The notes under the pieces: generated by a model
Database searches by the model: none
Seen by the model: the letters and a program-made list of their open reading frames with translations, nothing else
What the model was told of the DNA's origin: nothing
Part shown: positions 1-6,570 of the stretch, piece after piece
Position numbering within the stretch: the first letter of the stretch is position 1
Layout: each line of letters starts with the position of its first letter
NCBI GenBank assembly: GCA_014896375.1
Contig: JADBKN010000018.1
Location: forward strand, 1-39,901
Source of the DNA: Bacillota bacterium
Lineage (GTDB): Bacteria > Bacillota > Sulfobacillia > RBS10-35 > Bu92
Length of the DNA: 39,901 bases
Reading direction: 5' to 3'
Position numbers and translations under genes: made by a program

Positions 1-153
1 CTCAGCGCGCTTCTGGCCGTGATTCTGGGGCAGGGACTCGCGCGCTGGATCTGGCTGCGCCGTTCGTGGGGGGACGAGCCGGCGGCGGAGATCGACAGGG
101 GACTCGGCGAGCCAGCTCCTGAGGATGGGCGGATCCTGACGAGGCGGCCGTGA
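1..153 (+). CDS. C-terminal end of a membrane protein (partial)
   Basis: Frame 1 is open from the first base to a TGA at 151-153, giving 50 residues of a gene that begins outside the window. The visible part starts with a hydrophobic stretch (LSALLAVILG), then a Trp/Arg-rich patch (WIWLRRSW) and a charged tail. That is how the last transmembrane helix and cytoplasmic tail of an integral membrane protein usually look. Too little remains to name a family. Bases 154-242 after it hold no gene that I can support. Confidence 0.55.
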   Translation, partial: LSALLAVILGQGLARWIWLRRSWGDEPAAEIDRGLGEPAPEDGRILTRRP

Positions 154-242
154 TATTTTGGGCAGAGACAGGTGCGTCGGCGGTCGCCCCAACGCCGGTG
201 GCGCCCGCCTAGAGTGTTCCCGAAGCGGGGGGCGATGCGACG

Positions 243-1532
243 GTGAACGCGGCGGAGACCGGGGTCCGGAGCGGGAAGGACGGCAGCGGCGGCGGCGCGG
301 CGACGGCGCGGGCGCGGGCGATGGGGTTCATCGTGCTCGTCGGCGTCGTCAGCCTCTTCGCCGACATGACCTATGAGGGCGCGCGCAGCGCTACCGCACC
401 CTTTTTGCAGTCACTCGGCGCGACCGCGGCCGTGGTGGGCCTCGTGGCCGGTCTCGGCGAGCTTCTGGGTTACGGTCTGCGGATGGCGTCCGGGTACCTG
501 TCGGATCGTACGCGTCAGTACTGGTTGATCACGGGCATCGGCTACGCCGTCAACCTCTTGGCCGTGCCGCTCTTGGCGCTGGCCGGCAACTGGCCGCTGG
601 CCGCGGCGCTCATGATCCTTGAGCGCGTCGGCAAGGGCGTGCGCACCCCCGCGCGGGACGCGATGCTCTCCCACGCCACGAGCCAGGTGGGGCACGGTTT
701 CGGCTTCGGCCTGCACGAGGCGCTGGACCAGATCGGCGCCGTCACGGGGCCGCTCATCGTGGCGGCGATCGTGTACGCTCACGGGAGTTACCGCGCCGGT
801 TTCGCCGCGCTTGCGGTGCCTGCCGTACTCGCCCTGGCAACGCTGCTTTGGGCGCGGGTCACGTTCCCGGACCCGCAGGCCATGGAAGCCGGGACGCCTC
901 CCGGCTCCGCTTCAGCGAGCGTGCGGGCCGGACGGGGCGTGTGGCGGGAGTTCGGACGGCGGTTCTGGCTCTACATGGCGTTTGCCTCGCTGACCGTGTT
1001 CGGTTTCGTGCATTTTCAGATCATCGCCTTCCACTGGAAGGCGGCCGGCGTGCTCGCGGACGCGGCCATCCCGCTGGCGTTCTCCGTGGCCATGGCCGTC
1101 GATGCCCTGGCCGCGCTCCTCGCGGGACGTGCGTTCGACCGCCGCGGCCTGAGCGTGCTGGCTGTGATGCCGCTCGGCAGCCTGGCGGCGGCCGTCCTCG
1201 TCTTCGCCTCGTCCCTCTTTGCTCCGGCCGGCGCGTCCTGGCCGGCCTGGGCTGCCATCGTGATCTGGGGCGTGGCGATGGGCGTGCAGGAATCGACGAT
1301 GCGCGCCGCCATCCCCGGGATGGTGAAACAGGAGGTACGTGCCACGGCCTATGGGGTGTTCAACCTGGCCTACGGCCTGGCCTGGTTCGCGGGCAGCGCG
1401 GTGACCGGCTTCCTCTACGACGTGTCGCCGGCGGCCGTGGTGGCGCTGGTGCTCCTCGCCCAGATCGCGAGCCTGCCCGTGCTGGCGGCGATCCTGCGCC
1501 CTGCGGCGCGGCCGCGCGGCGCCTCGGCCTGA
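243..1532 (+). CDS. MFS transporter
   Basis: A 429-residue major facilitator superfamily protein in the cytoplasmic membrane. After about 25 polar residues come some 12 hydrophobic segments. The loop between helices 2 and 3 carries SGYLSDRTRQYW, which fits the MFS motif A pattern, and ERVGKGVRTPARDAM follows helix 4. A hydrophilic loop lies near residues 205-235 between the two halves. The GTG at 243 has a G-rich Shine-Dalgarno at 227-232. An ATG at 321 would remove only the charged leader and remains possible. The substrate cannot be told from sequence. The gene stands alone, with the c-di-AMP riboswitch unit following it. Confidence 0.85.
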   Translation: MNAAETGVRSGKDGSGGGAATARARAMGFIVLVGVVSLFADMTYEGARSATAPFLQSLGATAAVVGLVAGLGELLGYGLRMASGYLSDRTRQYWLITGIGYAVNLLAVPLLALAGNWPLAAALMILERVGKGVRTPARDAMLSHATSQVGHGFGFGLHEALDQIGAVTGPLIVAAIVYAHGSYRAGFAALAVPAVLALATLLWARVTFPDPQAMEAGTPPGSASASVRAGRGVWREFGRRFWLYMAFASLTVFGFVHFQIIAFHWKAAGVLADAAIPLAFSVAMAVDALAALLAGRAFDRRGLSVLAVMPLGSLAAAVLVFASSLFAPAGASWPAWAAIVIWGVAMGVQESTMRAAIPGMVKQEVRATAYGVFNLAYGLAWFAGSAVTGFLYDVSPAAVVALVLLAQIASLPVLAAILRPAARPRGASA

Positions 1533-1534
1533 GG

Positions 1535-1553
1535 GCGCGGCGTCGCGCCGCGC
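1535..1553 (+). terminator. possible hairpin terminator after the MFS gene
   Basis: An 8-bp perfect G+C stem (GCGCGGCG with CGCCGCGC, 3-nt loop) begins two bases after the MFS stop codon. There is no T-run, so intrinsic termination is doubtful, and the region is generally rich in GCG repeats. Confidence 0.25.
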
Positions 1554-1663
1554 GGCGCGGCCCGGCGGCGCGGATCGCGCCGTGGGGTGCGCCCCGCCGC
1601 GCCATAGGAAAAATTTTAGGGGTATGCACGAGTTTGCATTGAATGGCAAGGTATTAGCAGTTC

Positions 1664-1788
1664 AGAGCCAAAGTCCGGCGCCAGCCGGACGCGGGGGACC
1701 CAATCTTCATCTGCTGGGGTGAACGGCCCAAGCGCTGGAATGGGCCCAGGGGCACTCCACCCGAACCCGACAGCTAACCCCGCCGGCG
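1664..1788 (+). promoter_or_regulatory. ydaO/yuaA-type c-di-AMP riboswitch
   Basis: The leader of the sleB gene carries the hallmark blocks of the ydaO riboswitch in the right order. These are GAGCCAAAGTCCGG (1664-1678), CGGGGGACCCAAT (1692-1704), GCTGGGGTGAAC (1713-1724), then near the 3' end CCGAACCCGACAGCTAACCC (1761-1780) followed by CGCCGGCG. Known biology: this class binds cyclic di-AMP, usually turns expression off when c-di-AMP is high, and often sits before cell-wall hydrolase, germination and osmolyte or K+ transport genes. The Shine-Dalgarno (AAAGGAG, 1789-1795) directly abuts the aptamer end, so control at translation initiation is plausible. I see no separate terminator hairpin between aptamer and gene. 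The edges are approximate. Confidence 0.93.
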
Positions 1789-1803
1789 AAAGGAGTGTTG
1801 TCG

Positions 1804-2592
1804 TTGGTCCAACGCATCGCGCGCGCGGTCGCGGCCGCCGCGATCGCGACGGCGACCGTGTGGTCTTCGCCCGTCTGGGCGGCACCTGCGCAGTGGCACT
1901 GGGTGAGCGGGTACATCCGGCCCGGCCTGTCGTACGGCGACGCCGGCCCCGCCGTGAGGACGCTGCAGGGCGACCTGTGGCAGTTCGGCTTCAATCCCGG
2001 CCCGGCCGACGGGTACTTCGGCGAGCAGACGCGCGCCGCGCTGCAGGCGTTCCAGCGGAGCGCGGGGCTTCCGGCCACCGGCACGCTGGATGCCGCGACG
2101 TTCAACAAGATCCTGGTGACGGGCGGCTGGGCTCCCGGCGGGAGCGCCACCGCCACGGCAGCGGACAAGCCGTCGGCGCCGGCCACGGCCCCGACCGGCG
2201 GCATGACCGGTGCGGGCGTGCAGGTCAGCCCCGACGAGGTCGAGCTCCTCGTGCACCTCGTCCACGCGGAGGCCAACACGGAGCCGCTTGAGGGGCAGAT
2301 CGCCGTCGCCGCCGTCGTGCTCAACCGAGTGAAGAGCCCGCTCTTCCCGAAGACGGTGCGCGACGTGATCTACCAGCCGTACCAGTTCGAATCCGTCGGC
2401 AACTACTTCTTCACGACGGATCCGCCGACGGCCGAGAACCGTGAAGCCGTCCGCCGCGCGCTAGCGGGCGAGGATCCGACGCACGGCGCGCTCTATTTCT
2501 TCGCGCCGGCCAAGACGACGAACGCGTTCCTTTGGAGCCTCGTCCAGACGGCGCAGATCGGCGGCCACATCTTCGGCGTGCCGCGCGGTTAG
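1804..2592 (+). CDS. sleB: SleB-like spore cortex-lytic / cell-wall hydrolase
   Basis: A 262-residue exported peptidoglycan hydrolase. Residues 1 to about 27 form a signal peptide ending SPVWAAP. Residues of about 38-102 are a peptidoglycan-binding domain (GDAGPAVRTLQGDL, DGYFGEQTRAALQAFQ). After a linker, residues of about 140-262 form a SleB-type hydrolase_2 domain with HAEANTEPLEGQIAVAAVVL; Glu156 is the likely catalytic acid of a lytic transglycosylase. This order matches SleB, which degrades spore cortex during germination, although vegetative hydrolases share it. I chose the TTG at 1804 because AAAGGAG (1789-1795) lies 8 nt upstream; the GTG at 1795 and TTG at 1798 are too close. The riboswitch at 1664-1788 should make it c-di-AMP responsive. 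Confidence 0.9.
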   Translation: MVQRIARAVAAAAIATATVWSSPVWAAPAQWHWVSGYIRPGLSYGDAGPAVRTLQGDLWQFGFNPGPADGYFGEQTRAALQAFQRSAGLPATGTLDAATFNKILVTGGWAPGGSATATAADKPSAPATAPTGGMTGAGVQVSPDEVELLVHLVHAEANTEPLEGQIAVAAVVLNRVKSPLFPKTVRDVIYQPYQFESVGNYFFTTDPPTAENREAVRRALAGEDPTHGALYFFAPAKTTNAFLWSLVQTAQIGGHIFGVPRG

Positions 2593-2644
2593 CCCACGCG
2601 GCAGCAAAAGCGAAGGCCGGCGAAGCTGAACGTCACACGTAAGA

Positions 2645-2674
2645 GGAACGGGGAGCCGCGAGGCTCCCCGTTCC
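2645..2674. terminator. convergent bidirectional terminator
   Basis: A perfect 13-bp inverted repeat (GGAACGGGGAGCC with GGCTCCCCGTTCC) closed by a GCGA tetraloop lies between sleB (plus) and the osmC gene (minus), which converge here. There is no strong U-run on either side. Position and perfect pairing still support a shared terminator. Confidence 0.75.
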
Positions 2675-2718
2675 GCGCTTCTGGACGTCCTCATGGATGG
2701 AGGCCGGAACCTGAGCCT

Positions 2719-3150
2719 TCAGGCCACGACCGCCCCGTTCACGCGCACCTCGAACGTGACGGGCGCGGCCTTCTTCAGCATGTGGCTCACGCCGCAGTAT
2801 CGCTCCTGGGAGAGGTGGACGGCGCGCAGGACCTTGTCCGCGTCCAGCCCCTCGCCCTCCGCCTCGTAGACGATGTGGAAGGCCTTGAACACGCGGGGAT
2901 GCTCTTCTGTCTGGTCCGCCTCCGCCGACACGCGCAGGGCGCGGAGGGGCTCCCGCATCTTGGTCAGGATGGAAGCGACGTCCATGGCGGTGCAGCCCGC
3001 CAGGGACACGAGGAGAAGTTCCTTCGGGGTGGGCCCGACCGACTCGCCGTCCTCGACTTCTCCGGAGCCGGCGACAGGGAACGGGCGGGACACGCGGTCC
3101 GTGCGCGCCTCGAAACGGAGCCCGGACTGCCACTGCAGCTCGACCTTCAT
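2719..3150 (-). CDS. OsmC/Ohr-family peroxiredoxin-like protein
   Basis: A 143-residue cytoplasmic protein of the OsmC/Ohr superfamily, whose members reduce organic hydroperoxides with a pair of reactive cysteines. Both are present: Cys53 in SLAGCTAMDV at the start of the central helix and Cys119 in ERYCGVSHML. The conserved GPTPKELLLVSLAGC segment and the C-terminal strand FEVRVNG are also recognisable. Length is normal for the family. The ATG at 3150 has AGGGAGG seven bases upstream. It is a single-gene unit converging on sleB. Whether it belongs to the Ohr, OsmC or YhfA subgroup cannot be settled by eye. Confidence 0.88.
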   Translation of the reverse strand: MKVELQWQSGLRFEARTDRVSRPFPVAGSGEVEDGESVGPTPKELLLVSLAGCTAMDVASILTKMREPLRALRVSAEADQTEEHPRVFKAFHIVYEAEGEGLDADKVLRAVHLSQERYCGVSHMLKKAAPVTFEVRVNGAVVA

Positions 3151-3234
3151 GTGAGCGCCTCCCTGTGAACGATGCTGTGACGCGTGGGCAGCGCCTGGTA
3201 TCGAATCTGTAACCTACTTAGCATACGCCGTGCC

Positions 3235-3263
3235 TTCTCAAATTCCTTCCCACACGCTACACT
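3235..3263 (+). promoter_or_regulatory. possible sigma-A promoter of the 58-residue gene
   Basis: TTCTCA (3235-3240), 17 bp, TACACT (3258-3263) lies about 50 bp upstream of the small gene at 3314 in an unusually A+T-rich patch. Match to consensus is moderate. Confidence 0.35.
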
Positions 3264-3313
3264 GGCCCCTGTTGCCCGGTACGAGGTGCCGATGCAGGGG
3301 GAGGTGATGCACC

Positions 3314-3490
3314 GTGTACCCTCTGACGTCATTTGAGCTTTCGCGGGACCGCCAGCAGGCGCTGCGCCGGGAGGCGGAGCGCACCCGTTTGCCGCGGGAG
3401 CGCCAGCGCCTCTTCGAGCTGGAGCTCCGCGTGCGGCGGGCGGGCCAGGCGTTCGCGGCCTATCGCTGGCCGCCGCGCGCTGCACGCTGA
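3314..3490 (+). CDS. small basic protein, 58 residues
   Basis: A short open frame from GTG 3314 to TGA 3488 that starts MYPLTSFELSRDRQQ. The rest is a charged amphipathic helix rich in Arg, Gln and Glu (ALRREAERTRLPRERQ, then FELELRVRRAG), ending in a Trp/Pro/Arg tail. The start is strongly supported: GGAGGTGA, a perfect complement of the 16S rRNA tail, occupies 3299-3306, seven bases before the GTG, and a promoter-like sequence lies further upstream. I do not recognise the family. It may bind nucleic acid, judged only by composition. Its third-codon-position G+C bias looks like that of real genes here. Confidence 0.6.
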   Translation: MYPLTSFELSRDRQQALRREAERTRLPRERQRLFELELRVRRAGQAFAAYRWPPRAAR

Positions 3491-3590
3491 CATCATCTGG
3501 AATCGCAGGCTCCCGCTGCAAGAGCGGCCACGCCTGTCCACCTTCGGCCGCTCTCCGCCGCCATCGCGGCCTGCGGCCGCCTAAGGCAGT

Positions 3591-3620
3591 TTGTGACGAA
3601 CTCCCCGCGCCGGTTACCAT
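3591..3620 (+). promoter_or_regulatory. possible promoter of the CAP-domain gene
   Basis: TTGTGA (3591-3596), 18 bp, TACCAT (3615-3620), about 60 bp upstream of the CAP-domain start. The same TTGTG...CGAA...TACCAT arrangement recurs before the gene at 4616. Otherwise bases 3491-3682 hold no gene. Confidence 0.35.
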
Positions 3621-3682
3621 CGCCCCACAAGCCGGGTCCGGAAGCGCTCCGCCCGCCTGCCGGACCGGAGGGGGGACCACGC

Positions 3683-4489
3683 GTGTCGAGAACTTGGTTG
3701 CGTACGGGTCTGGCTGTCGCCGTGGCATGGTCCGCGGTGCTCGCCGCCGCGCCGCACCCGGCGGCCGCCTCGTGGTATGTCCGCGCCTCCGCGCCCGCGA
3801 CGGGCGCGACGCTTGCGCCGGCACCGGCCCCGTTTGGGGCGGTCACGTCCGGGACGGCCTCGTCCGGGAGCGCCGCCGCTCCGCCGGCGACGGCCGTCGA
3901 CGCGTCACGACTGCCATGGTGGTACGCGCGCTTCACCGCCACCCAGGCGCAGCCCGCGCCCGCGCTGCAGCCTGTACCAGCGCCCCAACCCGCACCGCAG
4001 CCGGCGCCGGCTCCGCAACCCGCGCCTGCGCCGGCGCCACAGCCCGCGCCGCGACCCGCGCCCGGCGACGCTCTGCCCGCGCTGCCTGCCGGCTACACCT
4101 GGGGCACGGCGGACGAGGTGGCCTATGTGCTGAACTCGCTCAACCGCCTGCGCGCAGGCCAGGGCCTGGCACCCCTCAGCATCGACGCGGAGCTGACGCG
4201 CCTCGCCCGCCTGCGCCTGCAGGATCTCGCGGCGAACCACGTCTTCCAGCACGACACGCCCACCTACGGCACCGCCTATCAGATGGAGCGTGCCTTCGGT
4301 GACCATTGGCGCGTCATGGGCGCGGAGAACCTGGCCGCCAACCGGGACGTCTACCGCGCGGAGCTCGCGCTGGAGTCCGATCCCTCGCACCGCGCAAATA
4401 TCGTCTACCCGTCCCACAGCCTGGTGGGCATCGCCGTCGTCCACGGACCGTACAGCGTCATGATCTGCGAGCTCTTCGCGGGCAACTGA
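3683..4489 (+). CDS. secreted CAP (SCP/PR1, YkwD-like) domain protein
   Basis: A 268-residue exported protein. Residues 1 to about 30 are a signal peptide (SRTWLRTGLAVAVAW then AAAPHPAAA). Next comes a long flexible linker of Pro, Ala and Gln (PAPQPAP repeats, about residues 90-140). Residues of about 150-268 form a CAP domain: LNSLNRLRAGQGLAPLSID, then NHVFQHDTPTYGTA, GAENLAANRD, SHRANIVYPSHSLVGIAVV and a final MICELF strand. Many spore-forming Bacillota have related YkwD or SafA-associated CAP proteins; the exact activity is unknown. The start is the GTG at 3683 because GGAGGGGGGACC precedes it. An upstream in-frame ATG (3593) would bury the signal peptide. A hairpin terminator follows. Confidence 0.85.
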   Translation: MSRTWLRTGLAVAVAWSAVLAAAPHPAAASWYVRASAPATGATLAPAPAPFGAVTSGTASSGSAAAPPATAVDASRLPWWYARFTATQAQPAPALQPVPAPQPAPQPAPAPQPAPAPAPQPAPRPAPGDALPALPAGYTWGTADEVAYVLNSLNRLRAGQGLAPLSIDAELTRLARLRLQDLAANHVFQHDTPTYGTAYQMERAFGDHWRVMGAENLAANRDVYRAELALESDPSHRANIVYPSHSLVGIAVVHGPYSVMICELFAGN

Positions 4490-4516
4490 GGCGGCACCCC
4501 CGCGATGGAAGTCGAG

Positions 4517-4546
4517 GGCCGGTCGGCGGACCGGCCTTCGCTCTTT
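4517..4546 (+). terminator. rho-independent terminator after the CAP gene
   Basis: GGCCGGTC, loop GGCG, GACCGGCC (8-bp perfect stem) followed by TTCGCTCTTT, beginning 27 bp after the stop codon of the CAP-domain gene. Confidence 0.6.
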
Positions 4547-4575
4547 GTGGCGAATCCGTTCCGGCCGCGTACCAT
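4545..4575 (+). promoter_or_regulatory. possible promoter of the 378-residue gene
   Basis: TTGTGG (4545-4550), 19 bp, TACCAT (4570-4575), starting right at the end of the preceding terminator and 41 bp before the ATG. It resembles the promoter proposed at 3591-3620. Confidence 0.35.
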
Positions 4576-4615
4576 GCTTTGGGACCTGCGCCCGCGTCAC
4601 CTCGGAGGGATCGCC

Positions 4616-5752
4616 ATGCCGAAAGTGTTGATCGCCGATCGATCGGTGGAAACGGTGGAGGACGGCGATGCGGCGCTCCTGCGTATCCTCATCGCCGCCA
4701 CGAGCCAGCGCGCCCACTGGGACCTGGAGCGGGGCATCGTCGCGGTGGGATCGGCGCTCACCGGCGTGCGCGTGGCCGCGACCTTCCCCGAACCGGCCAA
4801 CGCGGGCGTGGACGAGCTCCGCCGCCTGTTGACCGGCATGCTGAGCGCGGTGGGCGCGCGGCACGGGGGTGCGGAGGACGCCGCCATCTGCCTCCGCGTG
4901 TTCTGGACGCGCCCCGGCGAGGAGGACGTGCCTCGCGTGCGCGCGCGCTACCGGGGCCTCCCCGGCGGGCCGGCCTGGACGGCGGCGCGCCATGCGGTGG
5001 GTTTCGGCCTGCAGTGGCCCATCGAGCGCGGCACCCTGCAGTGGGACCTCGGGGGCGGGCTCGGGGCCGCGCTGCGCTTCCATGGGACGGTCGAGCTCGA
5101 TGTGGCGGTGCCGCCCCGCGGCCTGACGGCCGAGAACGCGCACGAGTGGGCCGATGCGCTCTATGCGCTGCTCCTCGCCGCGGCGGGGGAGGAGCGGTCC
5201 GTGGAGGAGGTCTCCGCCGTGCGCCGCGCGCTCTTGGGGAGGTCCGGGGCGGAGGTCCCGGAGGTGCCGGTGGGGGGTGGGGAGGCTCCCCCCATCCTGC
5301 ACGTGGCATCGGCCGGCGACGAGGCGGATGCGCACGCCGCCGCGGCGGCTGGGGAGGATGGGGCGGCCGGCGCGGAAGCGGACGCGGAGGAGAATGTGGA
5401 TGCCGGGGAGGGAACCGGCGATGTGCCGGACGAGGAGCCGGCCGCCCCGCCGCCGCCGCTCGTGTGGCGGGTGCCGGCGCCCGTGGCGGCGCCGGCCGCG
5501 CCGGGCCTCCACACGTTCCGTCCGGCCGGCGGCGCGGCCCCGGCTGCGGCGCGGCCGCCGTTCCCGGCCCCGGCTGCGGCGGGCGCGCCCGCCGCGCCGG
5601 CGTCCCCCGCGGCGCGGGCCGCCCACAGCGCCGGCGCGCGGCGCGCGCCGCTCACGCCGCCGCTGCCGCCCGGCGCCGCGCCCGCCCCGCGCGGCATGGG
5701 TACGGTGAGCAGCTATCTTCAGCCGGGCGAAAGGCGCCGTCCCCTTGGGTGA
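4616..5752 (+). CDS. unknown protein with an acidic then Pro/Ala-rich tail
   Basis: A 378-residue protein that I do not recognise. Residues 1 to about 205 look globular (starts PKVLIADRSVETVEDGD; contains FGLQWPIERGTLQWDLGGG). About 230-280 is an acidic Ala/Glu/Asp segment, and about 285-360 is a low-complexity Pro/Ala tail ending with GMGTVSSYLQPGERR. There is no signal peptide and no transmembrane segment. The ATG at 4616 has GGAGGG at 4604-4609; an upstream in-frame ATG (4505) lies before the proposed promoter and is unlikely. It sits between a secreted CAP protein and a cysteine-rich protein, so a role at the spore or cell surface is possible but is only inferred from position. Confidence 0.7.
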   Translation: MPKVLIADRSVETVEDGDAALLRILIAATSQRAHWDLERGIVAVGSALTGVRVAATFPEPANAGVDELRRLLTGMLSAVGARHGGAEDAAICLRVFWTRPGEEDVPRVRARYRGLPGGPAWTAARHAVGFGLQWPIERGTLQWDLGGGLGAALRFHGTVELDVAVPPRGLTAENAHEWADALYALLLAAAGEERSVEEVSAVRRALLGRSGAEVPEVPVGGGEAPPILHVASAGDEADAHAAAAAGEDGAAGAEADAEENVDAGEGTGDVPDEEPAAPPPPLVWRVPAPVAAPAAPGLHTFRPAGGAAPAAARPPFPAPAAAGAPAAPASPAARAAHSAGARRAPLTPPLPPGAAPAPRGMGTVSSYLQPGERRRPLG

Positions 5753-5820
5753 ATGAAGGTCGTGCCCGGCGGGTCCGGGCAGGTACCCCAAGCCTTCGCC
5801 AGCCGGCCGGCGCGCCGCTC

Positions 5821-5848
5821 ACGCGGCTCGGACGCGCCGCATAGGCTT
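5821..5848 (+). promoter_or_regulatory. weak sigma-K-like promoter candidate
   Basis: An AC at 5821-5822, 17 bp, then CATAGGCTT (5840-5848) resembles the mother-cell sigma-K pattern AC - 16/17 - CATANNNTA with one mismatch. It lies about 30 bp before the TTG start of the cysteine-rich gene. The consensus has little information, so chance is a serious alternative. Confidence 0.2.
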
Positions 5849-5878
5849 TCGTGACACCATCGGAAAGGAGGAAACCGA

Positions 5879-6502
5879 TTGCCCACCCGCATCCGCATGA
5901 ATGAAGTGGTCCCCGGCCCCTGTCCCCCGGAGGGCTGTCCCCCGCCGACGGAGATCGTCTGCATCGAGACGATGAAGGTCTACGACTTCTGCTTCCAGAC
6001 GGACACACGCAGCAATCTCCAGTTCCCCATCCCCTCGACCTGCGGCGCGATCCCGGCGGACGCGCTGGTCGACTGCTCCGTGGGCAGCGTGAGCTGCCAG
6101 GAGACGCGGCGCGTGCCCCTGGAGAACGGCGGCGGGCTCGCGAACGTCACGCTGCTCCTCACGGTGCCGCTGACGTTCACGGTGCGGACCCGCACCGGCG
6201 AGGTCATCTGCACGTTCATGGACGCGTTCACGTTCCTCAAGACGGTGACGCTCTGCGCCCCCGAGGGGACGGCGATTGACTGCCGCGTGCCCTCGAGCTC
6301 CTGCGACGCCGCGTTCGTCGCCGGGCGCAACGTGCACGTCTCGGTCACGCTGTGCATCCTCATCGAGGCCAACGCCCTGGTGAAGCTGCTCGTGCCGAGC
6401 TACGGCTTCTGCGTGCCGTCCGAGTGCGTGACGCTGCCCTCGCCACCGGTGGAGTGCCCGCCGGAGAACCTCTTCCCGCCGCAGTGCCTGCCACCCACGT
6501 GA
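5879..6502 (+). CDS. cysteine-rich protein, probable spore-surface or coat component
   Basis: A 207-residue protein with about 17 cysteines and no signal peptide. It opens with a CPPEGCPPP cluster, then KVYDFCFQTDTRSN and three beta-rich blocks separated by Cys (CGAIP, CSVGSVSC, TVTLCAPEGTAIDC, SSSCDAAF). Near the end is VKLLVPSYGFCVPSECV followed by CPPENLFPPQC. Similar VYDFCFQ...LLVPSYGFC proteins are, to my recollection, widespread in spore-forming Bacillota and mostly uncharacterised. A cross-linked coat, exosporium or appendage role is an inference from composition. The TTG start at 5879 is fixed by AAAGGAGG ending 7 nt upstream. A clear terminator follows. Confidence 0.7.
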   Translation: MPTRIRMNEVVPGPCPPEGCPPPTEIVCIETMKVYDFCFQTDTRSNLQFPIPSTCGAIPADALVDCSVGSVSCQETRRVPLENGGGLANVTLLLTVPLTFTVRTRTGEVICTFMDAFTFLKTVTLCAPEGTAIDCRVPSSSCDAAFVAGRNVHVSVTLCILIEANALVKLLVPSYGFCVPSECVTLPSPPVECPPENLFPPQCLPPT

Positions 6503-6512
6503 CGTGGCGTCC

Positions 6513-6547
6513 GCCGGGGGCGCCCCGCGGGGCGCCCTCGGCGTTTT
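6513..6547 (+). terminator. rho-independent terminator after the cysteine-rich gene
   Basis: GCCGGGGGCGCC, 6-nt loop, GGCGCCCTCGGC (12-bp stem with one G-U pair) followed by GTTTT, starting about 10 bp after the stop codon. Confidence 0.75.
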
Positions 6548-6570
6548 CGCGACCCCGAGGAGGATGCCGC

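Noticed and set aside
3905-5791. A 628-codon open frame on the minus strand
   Set aside because: Antisense to the CAP-domain gene and the 378-residue gene; Arg/Gly-rich translation without domains. Long stop-free antisense frames are expected at this base composition.
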